The notes under the pieces: model-generated
The model's database searches: none
What the model was told of the DNA's origin: nothing
The model's input: only the letters and a program-made list of their open reading frames with translations
Position numbers and translations under genes: made by a program
Assembly: GCA_903890885.1 (NCBI GenBank)
Contig: CAITCX010000529.1
Span: forward strand, 1-14,368
DNA: 14,368 bases
Direction: 5' to 3'
Origin: an uncultured Dehalococcoidia bacterium
GTDB lineage: Bacteria > Chloroflexota > Dehalococcoidia > Dehalococcoidales > UBA3254
Part shown: one piece after another, positions 7,156-12,324 of the stretch
How positions within the stretch are numbered: the stretch's first letter is position 1
How the letters are laid out: each line of letters starts with the position of its first letter

Positions 7156-7220
7156 TTACCTGCCAGTAAGAATTAATGCTTGAAATACCAACATAAAACG
7201 CTTATAATCTTACTGGTAAG
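7156..7220 (+). promoter_or_regulatory. Toxin-antitoxin promoter with two operator-like palindromes
   Basis: A near-consensus promoter is present: TTGAAA (7180-7185), 17 bases, TATAAT (7203-7208), with a start near 7215. It is flanked by TTAC-N6-GTAA (7156-7169) upstream and by CTTACTGGTAAG (7209-7220, a 5+5 palindrome around TG) at the start site. The two share the inverted words CCAGTAAG (7163-7170) and CTTACTGG (7209-7216). Such paired sites are expected for autorepression by a MazE/AbrB-type antitoxin, alone or with its toxin. Confidence 0.65.
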
Positions 7221-7244
7221 ATGATCAAGAAAGGAGGTTGCATC

Positions 7245-7508
7245 ATGGCAGTTGTTGAAACAACCAAAATGTCCTCAAAAGGTCAAATCGTAATACCAGA
7301 GGAGATACGCAACAGGCTCGGTTTAAAAACCGGAGACACATTTGTGGTTATGGGGAATAAAGATATTGTGGTCTTAAAAGCTCTTTCAAAACCCTCAATG
7401 GATGAATTTGACGAGCTGATCATAGCAGCCCAAAAAAAAGCAAAGGCAGCCGGGATTAAAGGATCTGATATCGCACATGCTATCGCTAAGTCTCGGGGAA
7501 CAAAATGA
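7245..7508 (+). CDS. AbrB/MazE-type antitoxin (SpoVT-AbrB domain)
   Basis: An 87-residue protein beginning MAVVETTKMSSKGQIVIPEE. The S-S-K-G-Q-I-V-I-P and R-x-x-L-G-L-K-T-G-D motifs define the SpoVT/AbrB swapped-hairpin DNA-binding domain. The remaining ~40 residues are the likely toxin-binding tail. The ATG at 7245 is chosen because AAGGAGG (7231-7237) lies 7 bases upstream; an in-frame ATG at 7221 sits at the predicted transcription start without a ribosome binding site. The stop overlaps the toxin start by four bases (ATGA), the usual coupling of an antitoxin to its toxin. It probably neutralises the PIN RNase and represses its own operon through the palindromes around the promoter. Confidence 0.9.
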   Translation: MAVVETTKMSSKGQIVIPEEIRNRLGLKTGDTFVVMGNKDIVVLKALSKPSMDEFDELIIAAQKKAKAAGIKGSDIAHAIAKSRGTK

Positions 7509-7912
7509 AAGTTGTCCTTGATACCAACGTCTTGATCTCGAGTATTTTCTTCTCCGGGCCACCTCTTCAGATATTAAAGGCATGGAGAAAAGCGGATGTC
7601 CAATTCGTAATGTCCCCGGAGATTATTGAAGAATATTTAAGAGTATCCAGAGTACTGGCGGATCAGTTCCCCAGCGTCGAAATCAATCCTATTCTAACCT
7701 TGATTATAACCCATTCTGAGATTGTTCAACCCCAAGTGCTTGATCGGCAGATATGCCAGGATCCAGATGATGATAAGTTTTTGGCTTGCGCATTAAGTAG
7801 CGATACCAAAATTATTATCAGCGGAGACAAGCATTTACTAAAACTAAAAGAACATTGCGGCATAACTATTTTAACTCCGCGTGCTTTCCTTGATCAGTTT
7901 TTGCAACAATAG
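7505..7912 (+). CDS. PIN-domain toxin (type II, putative RNase)
   Basis: A 135-residue single-domain PIN protein of the kind annotated as 'putative toxin-antitoxin system toxin component, PIN family'. PIN toxins are Mg-dependent endoribonucleases. The acidic active-site residues are visible: D6 in VVLDTNVL, E42/E43 in IIEEYLR, the DPDDDKFLACAL motif (86-97) and D108 in ISGDKHLL. The set looks complete, so the toxin is probably active when free. Translation starts within the antitoxin stop codon (ATGA overlap at 7505-7508). As cargo of the integrated element it would act as an addiction module favouring element retention. The RNA target cannot be predicted. Confidence 0.9.
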   Translation: MKVVLDTNVLISSIFFSGPPLQILKAWRKADVQFVMSPEIIEEYLRVSRVLADQFPSVEINPILTLIITHSEIVQPQVLDRQICQDPDDDKFLACALSSDTKIIISGDKHLLKLKEHCGITILTPRAFLDQFLQQ

Positions 7913-8059
7913 CCGAGATGTATCGATAAAAGTCCGTCAGTATCTAGCGGCAACCGAAACAAAAAAATTGTAGCTAATTCAAATCCTACATTATTCATCT
8001 TCAAACCTTCCTTAAATCTGTAGATATCCCCGTTCATCTCCAGGATATTGGAAACTTAG

Positions 8060-8260
8060 TCGCATAGAGCTAGGTTTATCAAACTGCTGAAAGATAAATT
8101 CAACGAGCATCAAACATTGTTGCTTACACATGAGCAAGAATTTTTTGATTTAGTGGCAGACGAGGTCAAGAGGGAAGGTTGGCTGATACGGAAATTCGTG
8201 TGGTCAAAAGATAATGGAGCGGGGGTTGAGGATGGAATAAAGGATAGTAAAGAAAGATAG
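8060..8260 (+). pseudogene. Degenerate 66-codon reading frame, unrecognised
   Basis: The frame is open from a TAG at 8057 to a TAG at 8258-8260 and has protein-like composition (for example EQEFFDLVADEVKREGWLIR, then KFVWSKD), amphipathic and rich in charged residues. It has no ATG and no ribosome binding site before any alternative start. It therefore looks like the C-terminal remnant of a lost element gene. I do not recognise the family; a chance open frame is also possible. Confidence 0.3.
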
Positions 8261-8485
8261 AACCGGCAAAGTTAATAATTTTAGGCATAGCAAAACATTG
8301 TTGCTCGTAGAGAGTGGGTCTACCTCGTCTCCACCAGCAACATGGACGGGACTTTATAGGGGATTTTAAAAGTTACCTTCTTTTTAAGAAACGGTTATCT
8401 GGGCTCCAACAATAAAAAATAAAAGCGGAAGGAAGGCCATACACAAGAATACCACGGCAGAAAATAGCAGAGACCTGAAGCTGAA

Positions 8486-8529
8486 TTGACTTTGAAGTAG
8501 TCCAACCTTAAAATGAATCCCAAAGGAGG
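8486..8529 (+). promoter_or_regulatory. Outward-facing promoter and ribosome binding site at the right end of the element
   Basis: TTGACT (8486-8491) and TAAAAT (8509-8514) are spaced by exactly 17 bases. They are followed by a near-perfect Shine-Dalgarno sequence AAAGGAGG (8522-8529). The only frame it can serve locally is a 17-codon one from TTG 8539 that ends inside the tRNA repeat (TGA 8590-8592). In the integrated form transcription would cross tRNA-Pro antisense towards apgM. In a circular form it would lead into the recombinase gene. Confidence 0.55.
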
Positions 8530-8570
8530 AAACTAAAATTGGGGTTAATACAATACAGATTTAAAAAATA

Positions 8571-8648
8571 TGGTCGGGGAGAGAAGATTTGAACTTCCGA
8601 CCTCTACGTCCCGAACGTAGCGCTCTAACCAGGCTGAGCTACTCCCCG
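8571..8648 (-). tRNA. tRNA-Pro with anticodon CGG, CCA encoded
   Basis: The minus strand folds as a complete cloverleaf. The acceptor CGGGGAG pairs with CTCCCCG, the D stem is GCTC/GAGC, the anticodon stem CTACG/CGTAG holds loop TTCGGGA (anticodon CGG), the variable loop is AGGTC, and the T stem GGAAG/CTTCT holds loop TTCAAAT. The discriminator is A (8574) and CCA is encoded at 8573-8571. The mature part is 75 bases without CCA. It reads proline codon CCG. The 3' half (8574-8609) is the right-hand copy of the attachment repeat, so part of this tRNA was probably supplied by the integrated element. Confidence 0.96.
8574..8609 (-). repeat. Right attachment-site repeat inside tRNA-Pro
   Basis: This is the 3' half of tRNA-Pro, matching 5408-5443 at 35 of 36 positions in direct orientation. 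The match ends abruptly at the anticodon loop (CCGAA here, ACTGA after the left copy). It marks the right boundary of the integrated element. Confidence 0.88.
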
Positions 8649-8663
8649 AAGACAACATCTTTT

Positions 8664-8692
8664 ATTATAAGCGGAAAAGCCATTTAGGGCAA
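8664..8692 (-). promoter_or_regulatory. Promoter of tRNA-Pro
   Basis: On the minus strand TTGCCC (8692-8687) and TATAAT (8669-8664) are separated by 17 bases. The predicted start falls about 8 bases before the first base of the tRNA at 8648. It lies on the chromosomal side of the tRNA and so was not disturbed by the integration. Confidence 0.6.
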
Positions 8693-8796
8693 ACCTAAAT
8701 ATAACAACCGAGTATTGATTGAAAAAACCAAGTTCAAACGGCAAAACAAAATAGTGTGATAGAAGAAACTCGATATTTTAAAAAGGTAAAGAAAAA

Positions 8797-9984
8797 ATGA
8801 AATACTGCATATTAATAATCGACGGAGCCGCCGGTCACCCTATTCCTTCTCGTCGCGGTCAAACCAGTTTGGAATTGGCCAAAACCCCACAACTGGATGC
8901 CCTGGCCAAAACCGGGCAGGTGGGTCAAGCTCTGACTGTGCCGCAGGGCATGGAGCCCAGCAGCGCCTGCGCTTGCATGTCCATCGCAGGCTACGATCCT
9001 CAGACCTATTACCGGGGTCGGAGTGCCATTGAAGCTCAGAGCATGGGTATCGGTATTGGTCAGGGTGAAACCGTTTTTCGTTGTAATCTGGTGGCTGTGA
9101 GAGATGGTAAAATGCTGGACTACTCTGCCGGGCACATCACCACCGAAGAAGCCCGCGAGATGATAACCTCTCTGGGACAGGAAATAGGAGATGCGCAAAC
9201 TCAGTTTTTCCCTGGTGTCAGCTACCGTCACATATTAAAGCTCAAAGGTCACCCAGAAGCCGCAGGAGTTATTTGCACTCCGCCCCACGATATACCTTCC
9301 CAATCCATAGTCGGTAATTTGCCAAAAGGTCCAGGAAGCGAGATATTAAACGATCTGATGCGACGCTCGGAATCCGTTCTGCGTAATCATCCGGTTAATC
9401 TGAAGCGCCTTAACCGCGGCGACACTCCAGCTACCACCATCTGGCTTTTTTGGCCCAGCGGACAGGTTCCTGCTCTGCCACCTTTTAAAGAATTATATGG
9501 TTTAAAAGGCGCGATGATCAGTGCAGTGGACTTATTACGTGGAATAGCTATTATGGCCGGTATGGAAGTTATCAAAATCCCAGGTGTAACCGATGGGCCA
9601 GATAACGACTATGCTGCCCAAGCAATGGGGGCTTTGAAAGCGCTTGAATCGAACGATCTTGTGGTAGTGCATGTAGAATCTCCGGATGAAGCCGGACATA
9701 CCGGTTCAATAGAAAATAAGGTGGATGCTATTGAAAAAACCGACAGAGAAATAATCAGTCGGTTGCGTGAATATAACGGCGATTTGCGGCTTCTTATCAT
9801 GCCTGATCACCCAACCCCCATAGAGATTAAGACTCACACCGGTGAACCCGTGCCTTTCTTGCTTTGGGGACCAGGTTTTGATTCTAACGGAGCCCAGCGT
9901 CTTACTGAAGCTGAAGCAGCCTCTACCAGCTTTTTTGTTCAGCCTGGGTATGTTATCATTAATAAGTTACTTAAACGAGGATAG
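8797..9984 (+). CDS. apgM: ApgM-family protein: 2,3-BPG-independent phosphoglycerate mutase or alternative homoserine kinase
   Basis: A 395-residue member of the archaeal-type cofactor-independent phosphoglycerate mutase branch of the alkaline phosphatase superfamily. It shows the metal Asp in ILIIDGAAG (D9), the catalytic Ser in MEPSSACACMSIAGYDP (S55/S56), RGRSAIEA (73-80), HVESPDEAGHTG (292-303) and MPDHPTP (335-341), a complete metal-binding set. Family knowledge offers two roles: interconversion of 3- and 2-phosphoglycerate in glycolysis, or phosphorylation of homoserine. Members of a subgroup described as 'proposed homoserine kinase' sit beside threonine-pathway genes, and here lysC follows 82 bases downstream. 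The ribosome binding site (AAGG near 8782) is weak and no strong promoter of its own is visible; the element's outward promoter points at it. Confidence 0.85.
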   Translation: MKYCILIIDGAAGHPIPSRRGQTSLELAKTPQLDALAKTGQVGQALTVPQGMEPSSACACMSIAGYDPQTYYRGRSAIEAQSMGIGIGQGETVFRCNLVAVRDGKMLDYSAGHITTEEAREMITSLGQEIGDAQTQFFPGVSYRHILKLKGHPEAAGVICTPPHDIPSQSIVGNLPKGPGSEILNDLMRRSESVLRNHPVNLKRLNRGDTPATTIWLFWPSGQVPALPPFKELYGLKGAMISAVDLLRGIAIMAGMEVIKIPGVTDGPDNDYAAQAMGALKALESNDLVVVHVESPDEAGHTGSIENKVDAIEKTDREIISRLREYNGDLRLLIMPDHPTPIEIKTHTGEPVPFLLWGPGFDSNGAQRLTEAEAASTSFFVQPGYVIINKLLKRG

Positions 9985-10066
9985 TATTTAAAATAATAGT
10001 TATTGGTGCATAGCGTTGGTTTAGTATTCTGGATTTCGCGTTTAGAATTTATCATGAGGTATCAAA

Positions 10067-11284
10067 ATGTCTATCGTTGTTCAGAAATTCGGCGGTAGCT
10101 CAGTAGCCGACCCAGACAAAATCCGTAAAGTCGCTCAGAATATTGCCAGGGGCTACGACAAAGGCAATCAAGTAGTGGTAGTCATTTCTGCCATGGGTGA
10201 TACTACGGATGACCTGATCAACTTAGCTCATAAAATCACCGATCAACCTGAAAGCCGAGAAATGGACGTGCTGCTGTCTACAGGCGAAATAGTTTCCAGT
10301 GCACTACTGACGATGGCCTTGCACAAATTGGGTTACAAAGCCATCAGTTTAAGCGGTCGGCAGGCCGGAATCTTAACAGACAGTTCTTTCAGCAAAGCCA
10401 AAATTCTCAAAGTGGAGTCAGATCGAATTGTTAAAGAGCTAAATGACGGTAAAATCGTAATTGTGGCCGGTTTTCAAGGCATAACTCATGATTCCGATAT
10501 GACTACCTTAGGCAGAGGTGGTTCAGATACCACTGCGGTTGCTCTTGCGATCAGTCTGAAAGCCAGGGTATGTGAGAAGCTAACTGATGTTGACGGTATC
10601 TATACTGCTGATCCGAGAATCTGCCCGGATGCCCGAAAATTAAAAGAAATAGGCTATGATGAAATGCTGGAGTTGACATCCAGCGGCAATAAAGTTCTGC
10701 ATATCCGGGCGGTAGAACTGGCAGGCGCTTATGGTATGCCCATTCTAGTGGCATCTAGTTTTAACGATAGTCCGGGTACATTGATACACGGAGGAGATTT
10801 AATGGAAATTAGTAACAAAGTTAGAGGCATCGCCCATGATCTTGATGTTGCTAAAGTCACTTTAACAGGTATACCTAACCAACCAGGTATCGCTGCTGCT
10901 ATTTTCGAGCCTTTAGCCAAGGCCGGCATCAGCGTAGACACCATCGTTCAAAATGCTTTTATGGAGAATGTTACGGATCTCACCTTTACTGTTTCACGGG
11001 GCGACCTTAAAAAAGCTAACGATGTCATAAATGCCATCGCGAGAGACATTAAAGCCGCGGAAGTAGTTACGGATGCCAAATTAGGCAAGGTCAGTATTGT
11101 CGGAACCGGCATGCAAAACAGCCCGGGTTATGCTTCCAAGATGTTCACCGCGCTTAGCAAAGCCGGAATAAATATACTGCTGATCACCACATCCGAAATC
11201 CGTATCACCTGCATCATAGAAGAAGCCAAAGTAAAAGAGGCGATATTGGCTCTGCACCGGGCTTTCGAACTGGAAAAGGTTTAG
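10067..11284 (+). CDS. lysC: Aspartate kinase (alpha subunit, full length)
   Basis: Aspartokinase phosphorylates L-aspartate, the first step to lysine, threonine and methionine. The 405-residue protein begins with VVQKFGGSSVADPDKI, the N-terminal signature, and has TTLGRGGSDTTAVALA (about 146-161) and the KLTDVDGIYTADPR segment. Two C-terminal ACT domains follow: TLTGIPNQPGIAAAIF (from about 265) and VSIVGTGMQNSPG (from about 345), the site of end-product feedback. The length and the double ACT tail match the lone (non-fused) bacterial aspartokinase type. The ATG at 10067 has GAGGT (10056-10060) 6 bases upstream. An internal start gives a beta subunit (10802). A terminator follows at 11310-11339. 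It probably forms a functional unit with the upstream ApgM-family gene. Confidence 0.95.
   Translation: MSIVVQKFGGSSVADPDKIRKVAQNIARGYDKGNQVVVVISAMGDTTDDLINLAHKITDQPESREMDVLLSTGEIVSSALLTMALHKLGYKAISLSGRQAGILTDSSFSKAKILKVESDRIVKELNDGKIVIVAGFQGITHDSDMTTLGRGGSDTTAVALAISLKARVCEKLTDVDGIYTADPRICPDARKLKEIGYDEMLELTSSGNKVLHIRAVELAGAYGMPILVASSFNDSPGTLIHGGDLMEISNKVRGIAHDLDVAKVTLTGIPNQPGIAAAIFEPLAKAGISVDTIVQNAFMENVTDLTFTVSRGDLKKANDVINAIARDIKAAEVVTDAKLGKVSIVGTGMQNSPGYASKMFTALSKAGINILLITTSEIRITCIIEEAKVKEAILALHRAFELEKV
10802..11284 (+). CDS. lysC: Predicted internally initiated aspartokinase beta subunit
   Basis: Within lysC and in the same frame, ATG at 10802 is preceded by GGAGGA (10790-10795), with 7 bases between GGAGG and the ATG. 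This is a better ribosome binding site than that of the full-length gene. The product would be 160 residues, MEISNKVRGIAHDLDVAKVT onwards, consisting of both ACT domains and no kinase domain. In Bacillus and Corynebacterium, lysC produces a beta subunit of about this size from an equivalent position, forming alpha2beta2 enzymes. I infer the same here; expression is not shown by sequence alone. Confidence 0.72.
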   Translation: MEISNKVRGIAHDLDVAKVTLTGIPNQPGIAAAIFEPLAKAGISVDTIVQNAFMENVTDLTFTVSRGDLKKANDVINAIARDIKAAEVVTDAKLGKVSIVGTGMQNSPGYASKMFTALSKAGINILLITTSEIRITCIIEEAKVKEAILALHRAFELEKV

Positions 11285-11309
11285 TATACCAATTTTCAAG
11301 TCATTTTCC

Positions 11310-11339
11310 GAGGGGATATCCTGGAATATCCTCCTTTTT
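11310..11339 (+). terminator. Rho-independent terminator after lysC
   Basis: GGGGATAT pairs with ATATCCTC around a CCTGGA loop (eight pairs including one G-U), then C and five Ts. It lies 26 bases after the lysC stop and probably ends the apgM-lysC transcript. Confidence 0.75.
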
Positions 11340-11433
11340 CATAAAAATAGAACCAATTAAGTCATCTTTTGGCTCATCTTTTGTGGCGAGAAAGGCCCAG
11401 TTTAAGCGATAGCAGCTTTTTAACATAATAAAC

Positions 11434-11462
11434 TTGTTCTATTGTTATAGCCATAGTAAAAT
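11434..11462 (+). promoter_or_regulatory. Possible promoter of the TPR-gyrA unit
   Basis: TTGTTC (11434-11439) and TAAAAT (11457-11462) are 17 bases apart. The predicted start is near 11469, about 40 bases before the TPR gene ATG. The match to consensus is moderate. Confidence 0.35.
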
Positions 11463-11508
11463 ATATGGATAAGTTCAGTTAGTCAAAGAAAATGCATGGA
11501 GTATTACG

Positions 11509-12318
11509 ATGTCATTTCAGGAAGATAACACAGGGAAAATTAAACGGACGACCAGTAAACAGGCTATCAGTTTAGCCATGGAAGGTCATTGGCAGCAAGC
11601 CGTTCAGGTCAATCAGGCCATCATCGAAAAATTCCCAAATGATGTAGATGCCTATAACCGGTTAGGCAAGGCCTACCTGGAAATGGGAGAGTATGCACAG
11701 GCTAAAGCCACTTATCAGAAAGCTTTAAAGTTAGATCAATATAACTCCATCGCAAAAAAGAATATTCAACGTTTGGACTTGATGGGTGATACGGCCGCCG
11801 CACCCAATAGTAACACTGAAAAGGCAGAACCCAATCTGTTTATTGAAGAGATAGGTAAAGCTGGTGTGGTCAATCTCTACCAGATCGCTCCGGGGGAGAG
11901 ACTGGTTAAGATGATGGCCGGTGACAAGGTTTTTCTGAAACCTCAGGATGCCAGCCTGGCGGTGGAAAATATCCGCGAAGAGTATCTGGGACTGGTGCCT
12001 TCTAAGTTTGCTTTGAGACTGATCAAGTTAATGGAGGGCGGCAATAAATACACCTGCGCCGTAGTCGCATCAAACGAAGCCGCCATTTCTGTGATCATTC
12101 GTGAAACATATCAGGACCCCAGCCAGATCGACCAGGTGTCCTTTCCGGGACGTAAGCTAGAGGAGATTCAGCCTTACAGCAGCGACCGTGTTTTCCATGT
12201 TGAAGGGGAGGAAGATGGTTTGAGTGAGGCTGTTGGTTTTACTGAAGATGCGGTTGAGGCCACTGAAGAGATCGCTGAAGAAAATGACGAGGAAAAAGAG
12301 TGGGAGCAGGAGGCCTAA
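11509..12318 (+). CDS. TPR-repeat protein with acidic C-terminal tail, function unknown
   Basis: A 269-residue cytoplasmic protein with no signal peptide or membrane segment. Residues about 15-85 form two tetratricopeptide repeats; the clearest is DAYNRLGKAYLEMGEYAQAK followed by ATYQKALKLD, preceded by a repeat with W, A and P at the expected positions (AMEGHWQQAVQVNQAIIEKFPND). The middle part (about 110-225) has no motif I recognise; it contains a predicted beta-rich stretch ending near RVFHVEGEE. The last ~40 residues are dominated by Glu and Asp. TPRs mediate protein-protein contacts, so a scaffold role is likely, but no partner can be named. GGAG (11498-11501) supports the ATG. gyrA starts 6 bases after its stop, with the gyrA ribosome binding site inside this coding region, so the two are co-transcribed. 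Confidence 0.8.
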   Translation: MSFQEDNTGKIKRTTSKQAISLAMEGHWQQAVQVNQAIIEKFPNDVDAYNRLGKAYLEMGEYAQAKATYQKALKLDQYNSIAKKNIQRLDLMGDTAAAPNSNTEKAEPNLFIEEIGKAGVVNLYQIAPGERLVKMMAGDKVFLKPQDASLAVENIREEYLGLVPSKFALRLIKLMEGGNKYTCAVVASNEAAISVIIRETYQDPSQIDQVSFPGRKLEEIQPYSSDRVFHVEGEEDGLSEAVGFTEDAVEATEEIAEENDEEKEWEQEA

Positions 12319-12324
12319 CGGATT

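Larger units (their letters stand above)
7913..8573. other. Mostly non-coding right end of the element
   Basis: These 661 bases carry no convincing intact gene on either strand. They contain one degenerate plus-strand reading frame (8060-8260), an inverted repeat ATATCC/GGATAT around 8025-8055 without a T-run, a 13-base direct repeat AAACATTGTTGCT (8112-8124 and 8293-8305), and an outward-pointing promoter with a strong ribosome binding site near 8486-8529. The composition is A/T-rich, like decayed element DNA. Confidence 0.5.
5408..8609. mobile_element. Small integrated genetic element (about 3.2 kb) in the 3' end of tRNA-Pro, with serine recombinase and toxin-antitoxin pair
   Basis: The segment is bounded by two direct copies of a 36-base sequence (5408-5443 and 8574-8609), identical but for one base. 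The right copy is the 3' half of an intact tRNA-Pro gene and the left copy is an isolated fragment. A large serine recombinase gene begins 58 bases inside the left copy. The cargo is a type II antitoxin/toxin pair; no transfer, replication or phage structural genes are visible. This is the classic arrangement of an island integrated in a tRNA gene with the gene restored at one end. A serine recombinase at a tRNA-type site recalls the ssrA-targeting serine recombinases of Dehalococcoides islands. Boundaries within the repeats are uncertain because the crossover point is unknown. Confidence 0.8.

Noticed and set aside
7955..7992. tRNA T-arm-like stretch with AATTCAAATCC
   Set aside because: There is no acceptor, D or anticodon arm around it, and the flanking pairing is only four bases, so it does not support a second tRNA or remnant.
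8112..8305. 13-base direct repeat AAACATTGTTGCT (8112-8124 and 8293-8305)
   Set aside because: It occurs only twice in A/T-rich decayed DNA with no other repeats. It is too little to call a CRISPR, iteron array or target-site duplication.
8300..8335. A tmRNA (ssrA) 3'-end-like stretch, CTCCACCA near 8319-8326
   Set aside because: It resembles the end of ssrA, which is an integration target in Dehalococcoides, but no T arm or TTCGA loop can be folded next to it. I treat it as chance.
8539..8592. A 17-codon frame from TTG after a strong ribosome binding site
   Set aside because: The ribosome binding site is good, but the peptide ends inside the tRNA repeat and has no features. I list the promoter and ribosome binding site, not the peptide as a gene.
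8812..9231. Minus-strand open frame of 139 codons
   Set aside because: It is antisense to the 5' part of the ApgM-family gene, whose active-site motifs are clear; no motif is seen in the shadow.
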